Assembly: GCF_002216795.1 (NCBI RefSeq)
Contig: NZ_CP022316.1
Coordinates: forward strand, 3,253,205 to 3,317,204
Length of the DNA stretch: 64,000 nucleotides
Direction of reading: 5' to 3'
Origin: Brachybacterium avium
Lineage (GTDB): Bacteria; Actinomycetota; Actinomycetes; Actinomycetales; Dermabacteraceae
The position numbers were made by a program, and so were the translations under genes. Of this stretch, positions 18,823 through 34,140 are shown piece after piece. The notes under the pieces were generated by a model. That model searched no databases and was not told the origin of the DNA. It saw nothing but the letters and a program-made list of their open reading frames with translations. The stretch's first letter is position 1. Every line of letters begins with the position of its first letter.

Positions 18823-19620
18823 ATGGAGATCCACATCGTGGAGAACGCCGAGACGGGGGCGAAGGTCGTCGCGGACGTCTTCGCCCGCACGCTGGCGGAG
18901 GCCGGGGAATCGGGCACGGTCCTGGGACTGGCCACCGGCTCCTCCCCGGTCCCGGCCTATGCCGAGCTGATCCGTCGGCATCGGGAGGAGGGGCTCTCCT
19001 TCGCCCGCAGCCGCGCCTTCCTGCTCGATGAGTACGTCGGACTGCCCGCCGGTCACGAGCAGAGCTACCACCACTTCATCCGCGAGAACTTCACGGCGCA
19101 TATCGACATCGACGACGCAGCCGTGGTCTCCCCGGACGGTGCCTCGGCCGACCCGGTCGCCGAAGCCGCCTCCTACGATCGTCGGCTCCGCGACGCCGGG
19201 GGAGTGGACCTGCAGATCCTCGGGATCGGCTCCAACGGGCACATCGCCTTCAACGAGCCCGGCAGCTCGCTCGGCTCCCGCACCCGGGTGGTGGGCCTGG
19301 CACGCTCCACCATCGAGGACAATGCCCGCTACTTCGCCAGCGCGGACGACGTCCCGGTCCGAGCCCTCAGCCAGGGCCTGGGCACCATCCTCGAGGCCCG
19401 TCGGATCGTGCTGACGGCCACCGGGCAGGGCAAGGCCGACGCCGTCGCCCAGCTCGCCGAGGGCGCGATCAGCGCCCGCTGGCCGGCGACCGCGCTGCAG
19501 ATGCACCCGGACGTCACTGTGGTGGTCGACGAGGCGGCCGCCGCGAAGCTCGAGCTCGCGGACTACTACCGCTACTCGCGGCGGCTCGAGGCGGAGCACC
19601 CGCTCAACGCCCCGCGCTGA
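18823..19620 (+). CDS. nagB: Glucosamine-6-phosphate deaminase
   Basis: Converts GlcN-6-P to fructose-6-P and ammonia, the entry of amino sugars into glycolysis. It has 265 residues. Motifs: phosphate loop LATGSSPVPAYAEL, DEYVGLPAGHEQSYHHF with catalytic Asp/His, and the signature GIGSNGHIAFNEPGSS. ATG 18823 (MEIHIVEN) was chosen, with an AGGA-type site upstream; the longer frame from 18742 begins in the promoter region. It functions opposite to UDP-GlcNAc synthesis (glmU here). No nagA or PTS genes are adjacent. A small hairpin (19639-19654) follows the gene. Confidence 0.94.
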   Translation: MEIHIVENAETGAKVVADVFARTLAEAGESGTVLGLATGSSPVPAYAELIRRHREEGLSFARSRAFLLDEYVGLPAGHEQSYHHFIRENFTAHIDIDDAAVVSPDGASADPVAEAASYDRRLRDAGGVDLQILGIGSNGHIAFNEPGSSLGSRTRVVGLARSTIEDNARYFASADDVPVRALSQGLGTILEARRIVLTATGQGKADAVAQLAEGAISARWPATALQMHPDVTVVVDEAAAAKLELADYYRYSRRLEAEHPLNAPR

Positions 19621-19694
19621 CCCCGGGCGGGCCGCACGCTGCGGGGTGCCGCAGACCTCACGAGGACCGTGAGTCCCCCGGGGCCCGGGGCGGA

Positions 19695-19700
19695 TACGCT
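19695..19700 (+). promoter_or_regulatory. -10 box of leaderless permease gene
   Basis: TACGCT ends 7 bases before the ATG at 19708; no Shine-Dalgarno is present. Confidence 0.45.
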
Positions 19701-19707
19701 TTCTCCC

Positions 19708-21213
19708 ATGCAGCAGGCCGATCCCCCCTCCCTCACCACGCCTCCCGCCGCGGTCGACAGCGCGCCCCGGTCCGGGCTGGACCGCTACTTCAAGATCTCC
19801 GCGCGGGGCTCCACGGTGGGCCGGGAGATCCGTGGAGGGCTCGTCACCTTCTTCTCGATGTGCTACATCGTGGTGCTGAACCCCCTGATCATCGGAACGG
19901 TCCCGGATTCCACCGGGATGTATCTCGGCGGAGGCGCTGAGCCGAATCTGCCGGCCGTCGCCGCCGGCACGGCGCTGATCGCCGGTCTGCTGAGCCTGGT
20001 GATGGGAGCCTGGGCGAAGTTCCCTCTCGCACTCGCCGCCGGGCTCGGACTGAACGCCTATCTCGCCTACTCCGTCGTCTCCCTGCCCGGCATGACCTGG
20101 GCCGGGGCCATGGGCATGGTGCTGCTCGAAGGCGTCGTGATCCTGGTGCTGGTGCTCACCGGGTTCCGCAAGGCGGTCTTCAGCGCTGTCCCGCCGTTCC
20201 TCAAGACCGCCATCGCCGTGGGCATCGGGCTGTTCATCGCCTTCCTCGGACTCTTCAACGCGAAGTTCGTGACCACCGCAGCCGGGACCCCCGTGCAGCT
20301 GGGCAACGACGGATCGCTGACCGGTTGGCCGACCTTCGTGTTCGTCGCCGGGCTGCTGCTGATGCTGGTGCTGTGGATCCGCAAGGTGCCGGGAGCGATC
20401 CTCATCGCGATCGTGAGCGCGACCGTGCTCTCCCTGGTCATCGAGCAGGTGCTGCACCTCGGGGCCTCCGCCCCGGCCGAGGGTGCGGATCCCGGCAATC
20501 CCGGGGGCTGGGCGATGAATGTCCCGGCGATCACGGGCTCGCCGATCCAGCTGCCCGACTTCGCCACGCTCTTCACCGTCGACCCGATCGGCGGCATCTC
20601 CGCTGCGGGCATCATCGGCGCAGCCGTCATCGTCTTCTCCCTGCTGCTGGCAGATTTCTTCGACACCATGGGCACGATGGTCGGAGTCGCCTCCGCCGCG
20701 GACCTCCTCGAGGAGGACGGCGACATCCCCCACTCCCAGCGCATCCTGGTCGTCGACTCGGTCGCCGCGATCGCGGGCGGCGTCGGCGGCGTCTCCTCCA
20801 ACACGAGCTTCGTCGAATCCACCTCGGGAGTGGCCGAGGGCGCGCGGACCGGGCTCGCCGCCGTCGTCGTCGGCATCCTCTTCCTGCTCTCGACCTTCCT
20901 CTCGCCGCTGGTCGCGATGGTCCCCTATGAGGCGGCGACCCCGGCACTGGTGATGGTCGGCTTCCTGATGATGACCCAGATCACCGATATCGACTTCACC
21001 GACGTCGAGGTCGCGGTGCCCGCATTCCTCACGATCATCCTGATGCCCTTCGCCTACTCGATCACCGTCGGCATGGGCGCCGGCTTCGTGATGTACGTGC
21101 TCATCCGGGTGGTCCGCGGCAAGGCCCGCCAGGTCCACTGGCTGATGTACCTCATCGCGCTGCTGTTCGTCGTGTACTTCCTGCGCGGGGCGATCGAGGG
21201 CATCCTGCTGTGA
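19708..21213 (+). CDS. NCS2 family permease, AzgA-like (guanine/hypoxanthine)
   Basis: Proton-coupled purine transporter of the inner membrane. It has 501 residues with about 12-14 hydrophobic helices. The N-terminal motif LDRYFKISARGSTVGREIRGGLVTFFSMCYIVVLNP is split here by description only: it has the AzgA pattern of a short amphipathic start followed by TM1. The substrate region LAAGLGLNAYLAY and the helix LLLADFFDTMGTMVGVA with GGVSSNTSFVES match the AzgA branch rather than UraA/UacT. Guanine, hypoxanthine or adenine is the likely substrate. GTG 19669 is an alternative start but has an unusable spacing. The stop overlaps the following MarR start (GTGA), suggesting coupled expression. Confidence 0.9.
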   Translation: MQQADPPSLTTPPAAVDSAPRSGLDRYFKISARGSTVGREIRGGLVTFFSMCYIVVLNPLIIGTVPDSTGMYLGGGAEPNLPAVAAGTALIAGLLSLVMGAWAKFPLALAAGLGLNAYLAYSVVSLPGMTWAGAMGMVLLEGVVILVLVLTGFRKAVFSAVPPFLKTAIAVGIGLFIAFLGLFNAKFVTTAAGTPVQLGNDGSLTGWPTFVFVAGLLLMLVLWIRKVPGAILIAIVSATVLSLVIEQVLHLGASAPAEGADPGNPGGWAMNVPAITGSPIQLPDFATLFTVDPIGGISAAGIIGAAVIVFSLLLADFFDTMGTMVGVASAADLLEEDGDIPHSQRILVVDSVAAIAGGVGGVSSNTSFVESTSGVAEGARTGLAAVVVGILFLLSTFLSPLVAMVPYEAATPALVMVGFLMMTQITDIDFTDVEVAVPAFLTIILMPFAYSITVGMGAGFVMYVLIRVVRGKARQVHWLMYLIALLFVVYFLRGAIEGILL

Positions 21214-21698
21214 GCTCGCCCGGCAGGGGAGAGGAGACCACGGAGCCGATCGGTTCCGCGGCAGCGGGCGAGGAGGTGGCCGAGCTCGCCGCCGAGCTGC
21301 AGCGGGTACTGCTGGTCTCCTCCCGGATCCTGCGCTCCCACACCGCTTCGGAGGACGTCTCCGCCCCACAGTTCTCGATCCTCGCCTATCTCCACCGGAG
21401 GGGGGAGTCGACGCCGAGCGCGCTCGCGGAGTTCGAACATGTGAGCCCGCCGGTGATGACGCGGAGCCTGGGCCGGCTCGAACAGGCAGGACTGGTGCGC
21501 CGCGCCACCCACCCGGTGGACGGGCGACAGGTCAGGGTCACGCTGACCGAGGCGGGCGTGCAGCTGGTGCTCGCGGGTCGGGAGCATCGCCACACCTGGC
21601 TGCGGCACCGGCTCGACGGCGCCACACCCGCGCAGCGCGCCGCCCTGCGCGACGCCTCCGAGGCGCTGCGCGAGCTGATCATCCCGCCGCGGGAGTGA
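21210..21698 (+). CDS. MarR-family transcriptional regulator
   Basis: 162 residues. The winged helix-turn-helix spans roughly 45-110: APQFSILAYLHRRGESTPSALAEF, recognition helix VSPPVMTRSLGRLEQAGLV, wing HPVDGRQVRVTLTEAG. The start GTG overlaps the permease stop, so this may be a local regulator of purine uptake, an inference from position only. It is unrelated in detail to the MarR gene at 3182-3715. It converges on serC with a 78-base gap. Confidence 0.87.
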   Translation: MSSPGRGEETTEPIGSAAAGEEVAELAAELQRVLLVSSRILRSHTASEDVSAPQFSILAYLHRRGESTPSALAEFEHVSPPVMTRSLGRLEQAGLVRRATHPVDGRQVRVTLTEAGVQLVLAGREHRHTWLRHRLDGATPAQRAALRDASEALRELIIPPRE

Positions 21699-21776
21699 AC
21701 GCCCGCGGAGGAGCCGCGGCGGGTCCGCCGAACAGCTTCTCGACCGGCGGTCCGGCCACTGCGACGCCGAGCGCGC

Positions 21777-24167
<2,391 letters not shown>

Positions 24168-24258
24168 TTAGTTTGAATGGCAATATTATACGGATGATAC
24201 AGCAGTTTAATTTGCTGGTTGTTTGTTTATTTTGTCAGGATATTGTTTTTCATGTTTT

Positions 24259-29225
<4,967 letters not shown>

Positions 29226-29345
29226 ACATTTCTTTGTGTTGGTTGTTTGCTGTGTGTGTTTGCGTCCACTGTGCGGTTCTCGGGGAACAACCCCTGACGG
29301 TCCGGGTTTTGTTGCTCGGGGTGTGGGGTCTGGTTGTCTCATTGT

Positions 29346-29462
29346 GTTACGGCGGTCATAGCGTCGAGGAAACGCCCGGTTCCATTCCGAACCCGGAAGC
29401 TAAGCTCGATTGCGCCGATGGTACTGCACTCGGGAGGGTGTGGGAGAGTAGGTCGCCGCCGG
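29346..29462 (+). rRNA. rrf: 5S ribosomal RNA
   Basis: 117 bases. The 5' GTTACGGCGG arm pairs with the GTCGCCGCC 3' arm; the loop regions GGTTCCATTCCGAACCCGGAAG and GTGGGAGAGTAGG are diagnostic (the first spans 29378-29399). It follows 23S by 120 bases. Confidence 0.97.
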
Positions 29463-29473
29463 ACATCTTCATT

Positions 29474-29533
29474 GGGAGTGGAGGAGTGCTGGAACCCCTG
29501 TTTTGGGTGTTCGCCTCCTCCACTCCCTTTTTT
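29474..29533 (+). terminator. Intrinsic terminator of the rrn operon
   Basis: A perfect 13-bp stem GGGAGTGGAGGAG (29474-29486) with its complement (29515-29527), a 28-base loop that can form an inner stem, then TTTTTT (29528-29533). It is the only terminator in the window with a classical T-tract. Confidence 0.95.
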
Positions 29534-29814
29534 CATGCCCGAAAGCTGCGACGTCGGGCAGCAGGATGATGGCACTGGCCTGAGGCGGCGCCGGTGGGCG
29601 CACCGCGAGGGCATTGCGAGACGGATGCCGGAGCCGTGGGACCACGTTGGTCACGGCGCCTGAGGAGCATTGCCAGCGGCGTTCCGAGCGCCGGTCACCT
29701 GGTGAAAGCTGTCACGGATGACGCTGTTACTAGCTGGTCAACAGGGTGGAGTCGCTTAGGATCCTGGGAGAAAACGGCATAGAGCGAGACAAGCTAAGAG
29801 ACGGACGGTCCAGG
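29534..29814. other. Region between rrn terminator and TPR gene
   Basis: 281 bases with no gene. A short inverted repeat TGCCCGA...TCGGGCA (29536-29560) follows the terminator. A -10-like TAGGAT (29757-29762), with TGGTCA 16 bases upstream, could drive the next gene. Confidence 0.6.
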
Positions 29815-31320
29815 GTGGCTGAGGACAGCAACAGCAAGGACGACCGCGGCCACGGCGATGAGAGCCGCAATTGGCAGCGGAGTGACAAGCGCGCCGCGAC
29901 ATCGTCCCCCCGCAAGGCATCCGGCGGGTACCGCGGGCGGCCCACAGCAGGGGGCCCACGAGAGGCTCGCGGCCCCAGGCGTGATCACCCGGACGGCTCC
30001 GGCGCGGGCGTCAAGGGAGCAGGCTACCGGGGAGGCCCCGGTCGCGACGATCGCGGTGCGCCGCGGTCCGCGACGCGGCAACGTTCCGGGGACGCGCGCG
30101 GCGACCGATCCGGCCGCGGCGACGGCGGCTCGCACCGCTACGAAGGTCGCTCTGCGAACCCTCGCTCAGACGCCCGTGGCCGCCGCGATGATCGTCCGTG
30201 GGAGAAGCGCGACAGCCGCGAGGATCGTCCGCAGCGCGGCGACCGCCCGCGACGTGATGACCGGCCATGGAGCCAGGATCGTCCCCGCCGTGACGATCGA
30301 ACGCGCCGTGATGATCGCCCGTGGAGCCAGGACCGTCCTCGTCGTGATGGTCGGGCGCAGCGCGATGACCGTGCGCGGCGTGATGACCGGCGAGAGCATC
30401 GTCCCGGCCAGGAGGCGCGTGCCGATCGTCCGATCGAACCTCACATCCCGGCGAGCATCACCGGACGCGAGCTCGATAGGGACGCGCGCTCTGAACTGTT
30501 CAGCCTGAGCAAGGAGACGGCGGAGCGGGTCGCCCGCCATATGGTCGCTGCACAGCTGCTGGAGGAGTCCGAGAACGAGACTGCACTGGCTCACGCCCGG
30601 TTCGCCGCCAGACTCGGCGGGCGCGTGGGCGTGGTCCGGGAGACGTACGGGGTGCTGGCATATCGTGCCGGGGATTTCCGTACCGCATCCCGTGAGCTGC
30701 GCACCTCGCTGCGCATCACCGGTCGGACTGATGTGCTGCCGATGATCGCCGACTCCGAGCGTGGCCTGGGACGGCCCGAGCGGGCTCTGGACATCGCGGC
30801 CTCCGACGATGCCTCCTCCCTCGGCGTCGACGCGGCGATCGAGCTGATGATCGTGGTGGCCGGCGCCTACGCGGATACCGGCGACATCGGCACGGCGCTG
30901 CGCACCCTCGAGATCCCGGCCCTGCGCCACAAGGTCGACGGGCGGTGGCAGGTGCGGCTGTGGGTCGCCTATGCCGATCTGCTCGAACGCGCCGATCGCC
31001 AGGAGGAGTCCAAGCGCTGGCTCACCCTGGCCGCCGACACGGACACCGAGGGCCTCACCGACGCCGCCGAGCGGCTCGGCCGACCGGCGCCGGCCCCGGC
31101 AGAAGAACCCACGTGGGCCGACGACGAGCAGATCGCCGTACTGGACGCCTACGACCCGGACGCGGATGCGGACGACGATGCTGACAGCGGCGACACGGCC
31201 GACGACTCCGAGAGCATAGCCGGCGAGGACGCGGCCGGCGCGGCAGCTGCGGAGCCCGCAGCGCAGGAGGACGCGACCGCTGACGTCGACACGGATCGAG
31301 AGCCGGAGGAGCGCGAATGA
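29815..31320 (+). CDS. TPR-containing protein with Arg/Asp-rich 18-residue repeats
   Basis: 501 residues from GTG 29815; an upstream GTG at 29746 lies on top of the probable promoter. The first ~215 residues are Arg/Asp/Gly-rich and disordered. They contain an 18-residue tandem repeat (RRDDRPWSQDRPRRDDRT, 54 bp period at about 30252-30360) with degenerate copies around it, resembling RGG/RDD RNA-binding low-complexity regions. From about residue 225 an alpha-helical region with TPR-like helices follows (KETAERVARHMVAAQLLEES; ALAHARFAARLGGRVGVVRE; YRAGDFRTASRELRTSLRI). The C-terminus is highly acidic. Homologues precede HAD-tlyA-nadK in other actinobacteria, annotated only as TPR proteins. The stop overlaps the next start (ATGA). 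Function is unknown; RNA binding is an inference. Confidence 0.8.
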   Translation: MAEDSNSKDDRGHGDESRNWQRSDKRAATSSPRKASGGYRGRPTAGGPREARGPRRDHPDGSGAGVKGAGYRGGPGRDDRGAPRSATRQRSGDARGDRSGRGDGGSHRYEGRSANPRSDARGRRDDRPWEKRDSREDRPQRGDRPRRDDRPWSQDRPRRDDRTRRDDRPWSQDRPRRDGRAQRDDRARRDDRREHRPGQEARADRPIEPHIPASITGRELDRDARSELFSLSKETAERVARHMVAAQLLEESENETALAHARFAARLGGRVGVVRETYGVLAYRAGDFRTASRELRTSLRITGRTDVLPMIADSERGLGRPERALDIAASDDASSLGVDAAIELMIVVAGAYADTGDIGTALRTLEIPALRHKVDGRWQVRLWVAYADLLERADRQEESKRWLTLAADTDTEGLTDAAERLGRPAPAPAEEPTWADDEQIAVLDAYDPDADADDDADSGDTADDSESIAGEDAAGAAAAEPAAQEDATADVDTDREPEERE

Positions 31321-32333
31321 TCCGCCGCCCGGACCCGTCCCTGCTCGACCTGCACGACGCACTGTTCTTCGATCTCGATGGAACGCTCATGCACGGCTCC
31401 CGGCCGATCCCGCATGCCGCCGAGGCCGTCGAGACCGCACGCGCGGCCGGGCGCACCGTCGTCTTCGCCACCAACAACGCCTCTCGCACCCCGCAGCAGG
31501 CCGCTGAGCATCTGGCCGACATCGGCATCACCGCACAGCCGGACGAGTTCGTGACCTCTCCGCAGGTGGCGTCGCGCCTGCTCGCCGATCGCCTCGACGC
31601 CGGCGCGAAGGTGCTCGTCGTGGGCGGGCCGAGTCTGGCCGCCCAGATGCGCGAGGTCGGTCTCTCCCCGGTGGACACCGACTCCGCAGAGGTCGCCGCC
31701 GTCGTCCAGGGCTGGTCACCGGACCTGGACTGGTCGTGCCTGGCCGAAGGCGCCTACGCGATCCGTCGCGGTGCGCACTGGGTGGCCACCAATGTCGATG
31801 CGACCCTGCCCACCGAGCGGGGCCTCGCTCCGGGCAATGGCTCCCTGGTTGCGGCGCTGCGTCATGCCACCGGGGTCGAACCGGCCGTGGCCGGGAAACC
31901 CGAGCCCGGTATGTTCCAGGTCGCGGCCCGTGAGCACGATGCGCGCCGACCACTGATCATCGGTGATCGCCTGGATACCGACATCGAGGGTGCGGTGCGG
32001 GCGGAGATGGATTCTCTGCTCGTGCTCACGGGCGTCGACGGCGTCGAGGCCGCCCTCCGCGCCGAACCGATCCGTCGGCCCACCTTCATCCTGCCGGACC
32101 TCGCCCAGATCGCCGCGCCGTTCCCGCTGCCGGTCCTCGACGGCGGCCGTGCTCGTTGCGGAGCCGTGAGCGCCACCTGGAACGACGGCGACATCACGGT
32201 CCATGGCGACCGGGACGATCCCCAGGTGCTCCGCGCGGTGCTGGCCCTGCTGCACGAGCACAGCGCGGACAGCGCCTGGACGGGGCAGCTCCGCGAGGAG
32301 CACCCCACCGTGCCGTCGCCCGCCCAGCGGTGA
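31317..32333 (+). CDS. HAD-IIA family hydrolase (NagD/phosphoglycolate phosphatase-like)
   Basis: Haloacid dehalogenase-type phosphatase of 338 residues. Motif I FFDLDGTL (nucleophile D19, acid/base D21), motif II FATNNASR, cap domain type C2 (IIA), motif III GKPEPGMF, motif IV GDRLDTDIEGA. In actinobacteria this gene sits between the TPR protein and tlyA; phosphoglycolate, p-nitrophenyl or nucleotide phosphates are possible substrates. The last ~60 residues are outside the HAD core. The start overlaps the upstream stop and the stop overlaps the GTG of tlyA, so the three genes are tightly coupled. Confidence 0.9.
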   Translation: MIRRPDPSLLDLHDALFFDLDGTLMHGSRPIPHAAEAVETARAAGRTVVFATNNASRTPQQAAEHLADIGITAQPDEFVTSPQVASRLLADRLDAGAKVLVVGGPSLAAQMREVGLSPVDTDSAEVAAVVQGWSPDLDWSCLAEGAYAIRRGAHWVATNVDATLPTERGLAPGNGSLVAALRHATGVEPAVAGKPEPGMFQVAAREHDARRPLIIGDRLDTDIEGAVRAEMDSLLVLTGVDGVEAALRAEPIRRPTFILPDLAQIAAPFPLPVLDGGRARCGAVSATWNDGDITVHGDRDDPQVLRAVLALLHEHSADSAWTGQLREEHPTVPSPAQR

Positions 32334-33175
32334 GCGGCAACCGACTCGACGTCGCTCTGCTCGCCGCCGGCCACGCGCGCTCTCGGAGCCATGCGCGCCG
32401 CATCATCGAGGAGGGCCGCGCGCGGGTCAACGGTCGAACGGCCGTCAAGGCGTCGACGCCGGTCGCGGACGGCGCTCTGCTCGAGGTCGTCGACGTCCCC
32501 GACGGGATCGAGTTCGCCTCCCGCGCCGCGCATAAGCTCGCCGGGGCTCTCGAGGCGCTGGCGCTGGATCCCGCCGGACGGCTGTGCCTGGACGCCGGGG
32601 CCTCCACCGGCGGATTCACGGATGTGCTGCTGCGCCGGGGCGCCGCCGCCGTGATCGCCGTCGATATCGGTAACGAGCAGCTCGCCGAGCACGTGCGCCG
32701 CGACCCCCGCGTCACGGTCCGCGACGGCACCAGTGTGCGGGACCTCACGCCCGAGCTCCTGGGCACCACGGTCGACCTGGTGGTCGCGGACCTCTCCTTC
32801 ATCTCCCTGCGCACCGTGGTCCCGGCCCTGGCCGGCATAGTCCGGGCCGACGGGGAACTGCTGCTCATGGTCAAGCCCCAGTTCGAGGTGGGCAGGGCCG
32901 CGCTGCCCAGATCCGGAGTGGTCAGCAGCGCCGCCGACCGGACGGCGGCCGTGTGCGGGGTGGCTGCGGCGGCCGCGCAGGCAGGACTGCTCACCCAGGC
33001 CGTCGGTCCGAGCGAGCTGCCCGGGCAGGACGGGAATCGAGAGTATTTCCTCCATCTGCGACCGTGCGGCGCGACCTCCGCGCTGGACGCCCAGGCCTGT
33101 GACATGATCGAGTCGGCCGTGCGCGGGGACGGTCCTCGGCGCCGCCGTGACCAGCACACCACCGAGGAGGACTGA
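32330..33175 (+). CDS. tlyA: TlyA family rRNA 2'-O-methyltransferase / haemolysin-like
   Basis: TlyA methylates 16S C1409 and 23S C1920 (E. coli numbers) in mycobacteria, where its loss gives capreomycin resistance. It has 281 residues. N-terminal S4 RNA-binding domain (about 1-60, RLDVALLAAGHARSRSHARR), then FtsJ-like methyltransferase: K69 in AAHKLAGAL, SAM loop LDAGASTGGFTDVL (87-100), VADLSFISLR with the catalytic Asp, and MVKPQFE with the catalytic Lys. GTG 32330 overlaps the HAD stop. nadK follows after five bases. Confidence 0.93.
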   Translation: MSGNRLDVALLAAGHARSRSHARRIIEEGRARVNGRTAVKASTPVADGALLEVVDVPDGIEFASRAAHKLAGALEALALDPAGRLCLDAGASTGGFTDVLLRRGAAAVIAVDIGNEQLAEHVRRDPRVTVRDGTSVRDLTPELLGTTVDLVVADLSFISLRTVVPALAGIVRADGELLLMVKPQFEVGRAALPRSGVVSSAADRTAAVCGVAAAAAQAGLLTQAVGPSELPGQDGNREYFLHLRPCGATSALDAQACDMIESAVRGDGPRRRRDQHTTEED

Positions 33176-33180
33176 CCACC

Positions 33181-34125
33181 ATGCGACGGTTCCTCCTGTA
33201 CGTGCACACGGGTCGGCGAGCCGCCCTGCGGGCGATGCTCAACGTGCTCGAGGAGCTCCGGCTGCGGAACGTGCGCGGCGTCGTCGTCGACGATCAGGTC
33301 GACGAGATCCTCTCCCTGCCCGAGAACATGGCACCGCCGAAGCTGCTCACCTTCCTCACCAACGGCGCGGTCGACGTCCTGGACGCGGTCTCTGCCGCGG
33401 ATGCCGTCGAACTGGGGATCGTGCTCGGCGGCGACGGCACCATCCTGCGGGCGCTCGAGGCGGTGCGCGCCGCTGACCTGCCCGTCCACGGCGTCAACCT
33501 CGGGCATGTGGGCTTCCTCGCCGAGAGCGAGGTGGAGGACCTCTCGATCACGGTCTCGCGCCTGCTGGACGGCGACTACGAGGTCGAGGAGCGCTCGACC
33601 CTCGAGATCACCGTGCTCGACGCCCAGGACCAGCTCATCGAACGGCACTGGGCGCTCAACGAGGCCTCCCTGGAGAAGGCCGATCGGAAGAAGATGATCA
33701 ACGTCGCCATCGAGATCGACGGGCGACCCGTCTCCTCCTTCGGCGCGGACGGAGTGCTGCTGTCCACCCCCACCGGTTCGACCGCCTACGCCTTCAGCGC
33801 CGGTGGCCCGGTGATCTGGCCCGAGGTCGACGCGATGATGTTGATCCCGTTGGCGGCCCACGCGCTGTTCGCCCGGCCGCTGGTGCTCGGGCGCTCCTCC
33901 GAGGCCGCCGTGGAGATGACCCTCGACAACCGCGACGATGCGATCCTCATCCTCGACGGCCGCCGCAGTGCGGACATCACCGCAGGCATGCGCATCGAGG
34001 CTCGACTGTCCGCGCAATCCGTGAAACTGGCACGACTGGCCCCGACCCCCTTCGCGGACAGGCTGGTCGAGAAGTTCCAGCTGCCCGTCGTGGGCTGGCG
34101 GGGGCGCGACCCCCGCACCCGCTGA
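33181..34125 (+). CDS. nadK: NAD kinase
   Basis: Phosphorylates NAD to NADP with ATP or polyphosphate. It has 314 residues. GGDGT at 83-87, the NE/K region HWALNEASLEKADRKKM, and the ADGVLLSTPTGSTAYAFSAGG glycine-rich signature (split by function: catalytic Asp, then NAD-binding loop), ending in LDNRDDAILILDGRR. The order tlyA-nadK-recN is widely conserved in Gram-positives. The start ATG follows an AGGAGG-like site (GAGGAGG at 33164-33170). Confidence 0.95.
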   Translation: MRRFLLYVHTGRRAALRAMLNVLEELRLRNVRGVVVDDQVDEILSLPENMAPPKLLTFLTNGAVDVLDAVSAADAVELGIVLGGDGTILRALEAVRAADLPVHGVNLGHVGFLAESEVEDLSITVSRLLDGDYEVEERSTLEITVLDAQDQLIERHWALNEASLEKADRKKMINVAIEIDGRPVSSFGADGVLLSTPTGSTAYAFSAGGPVIWPEVDAMMLIPLAAHALFARPLVLGRSSEAAVEMTLDNRDDAILILDGRRSADITAGMRIEARLSAQSVKLARLAPTPFADRLVEKFQLPVVGWRGRDPRTR

Positions 34126-34140
34126 GGCAGGAAGGGCTCC

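Noticed and set aside
17176-21369. 1397-codon minus-strand open frame across ndh, nagB and the permease gene
   Set aside because: It spans three well-supported plus-strand genes and their terminator and promoters; repetitive Asp/Gly/His composition typical of a GC-skew shadow.
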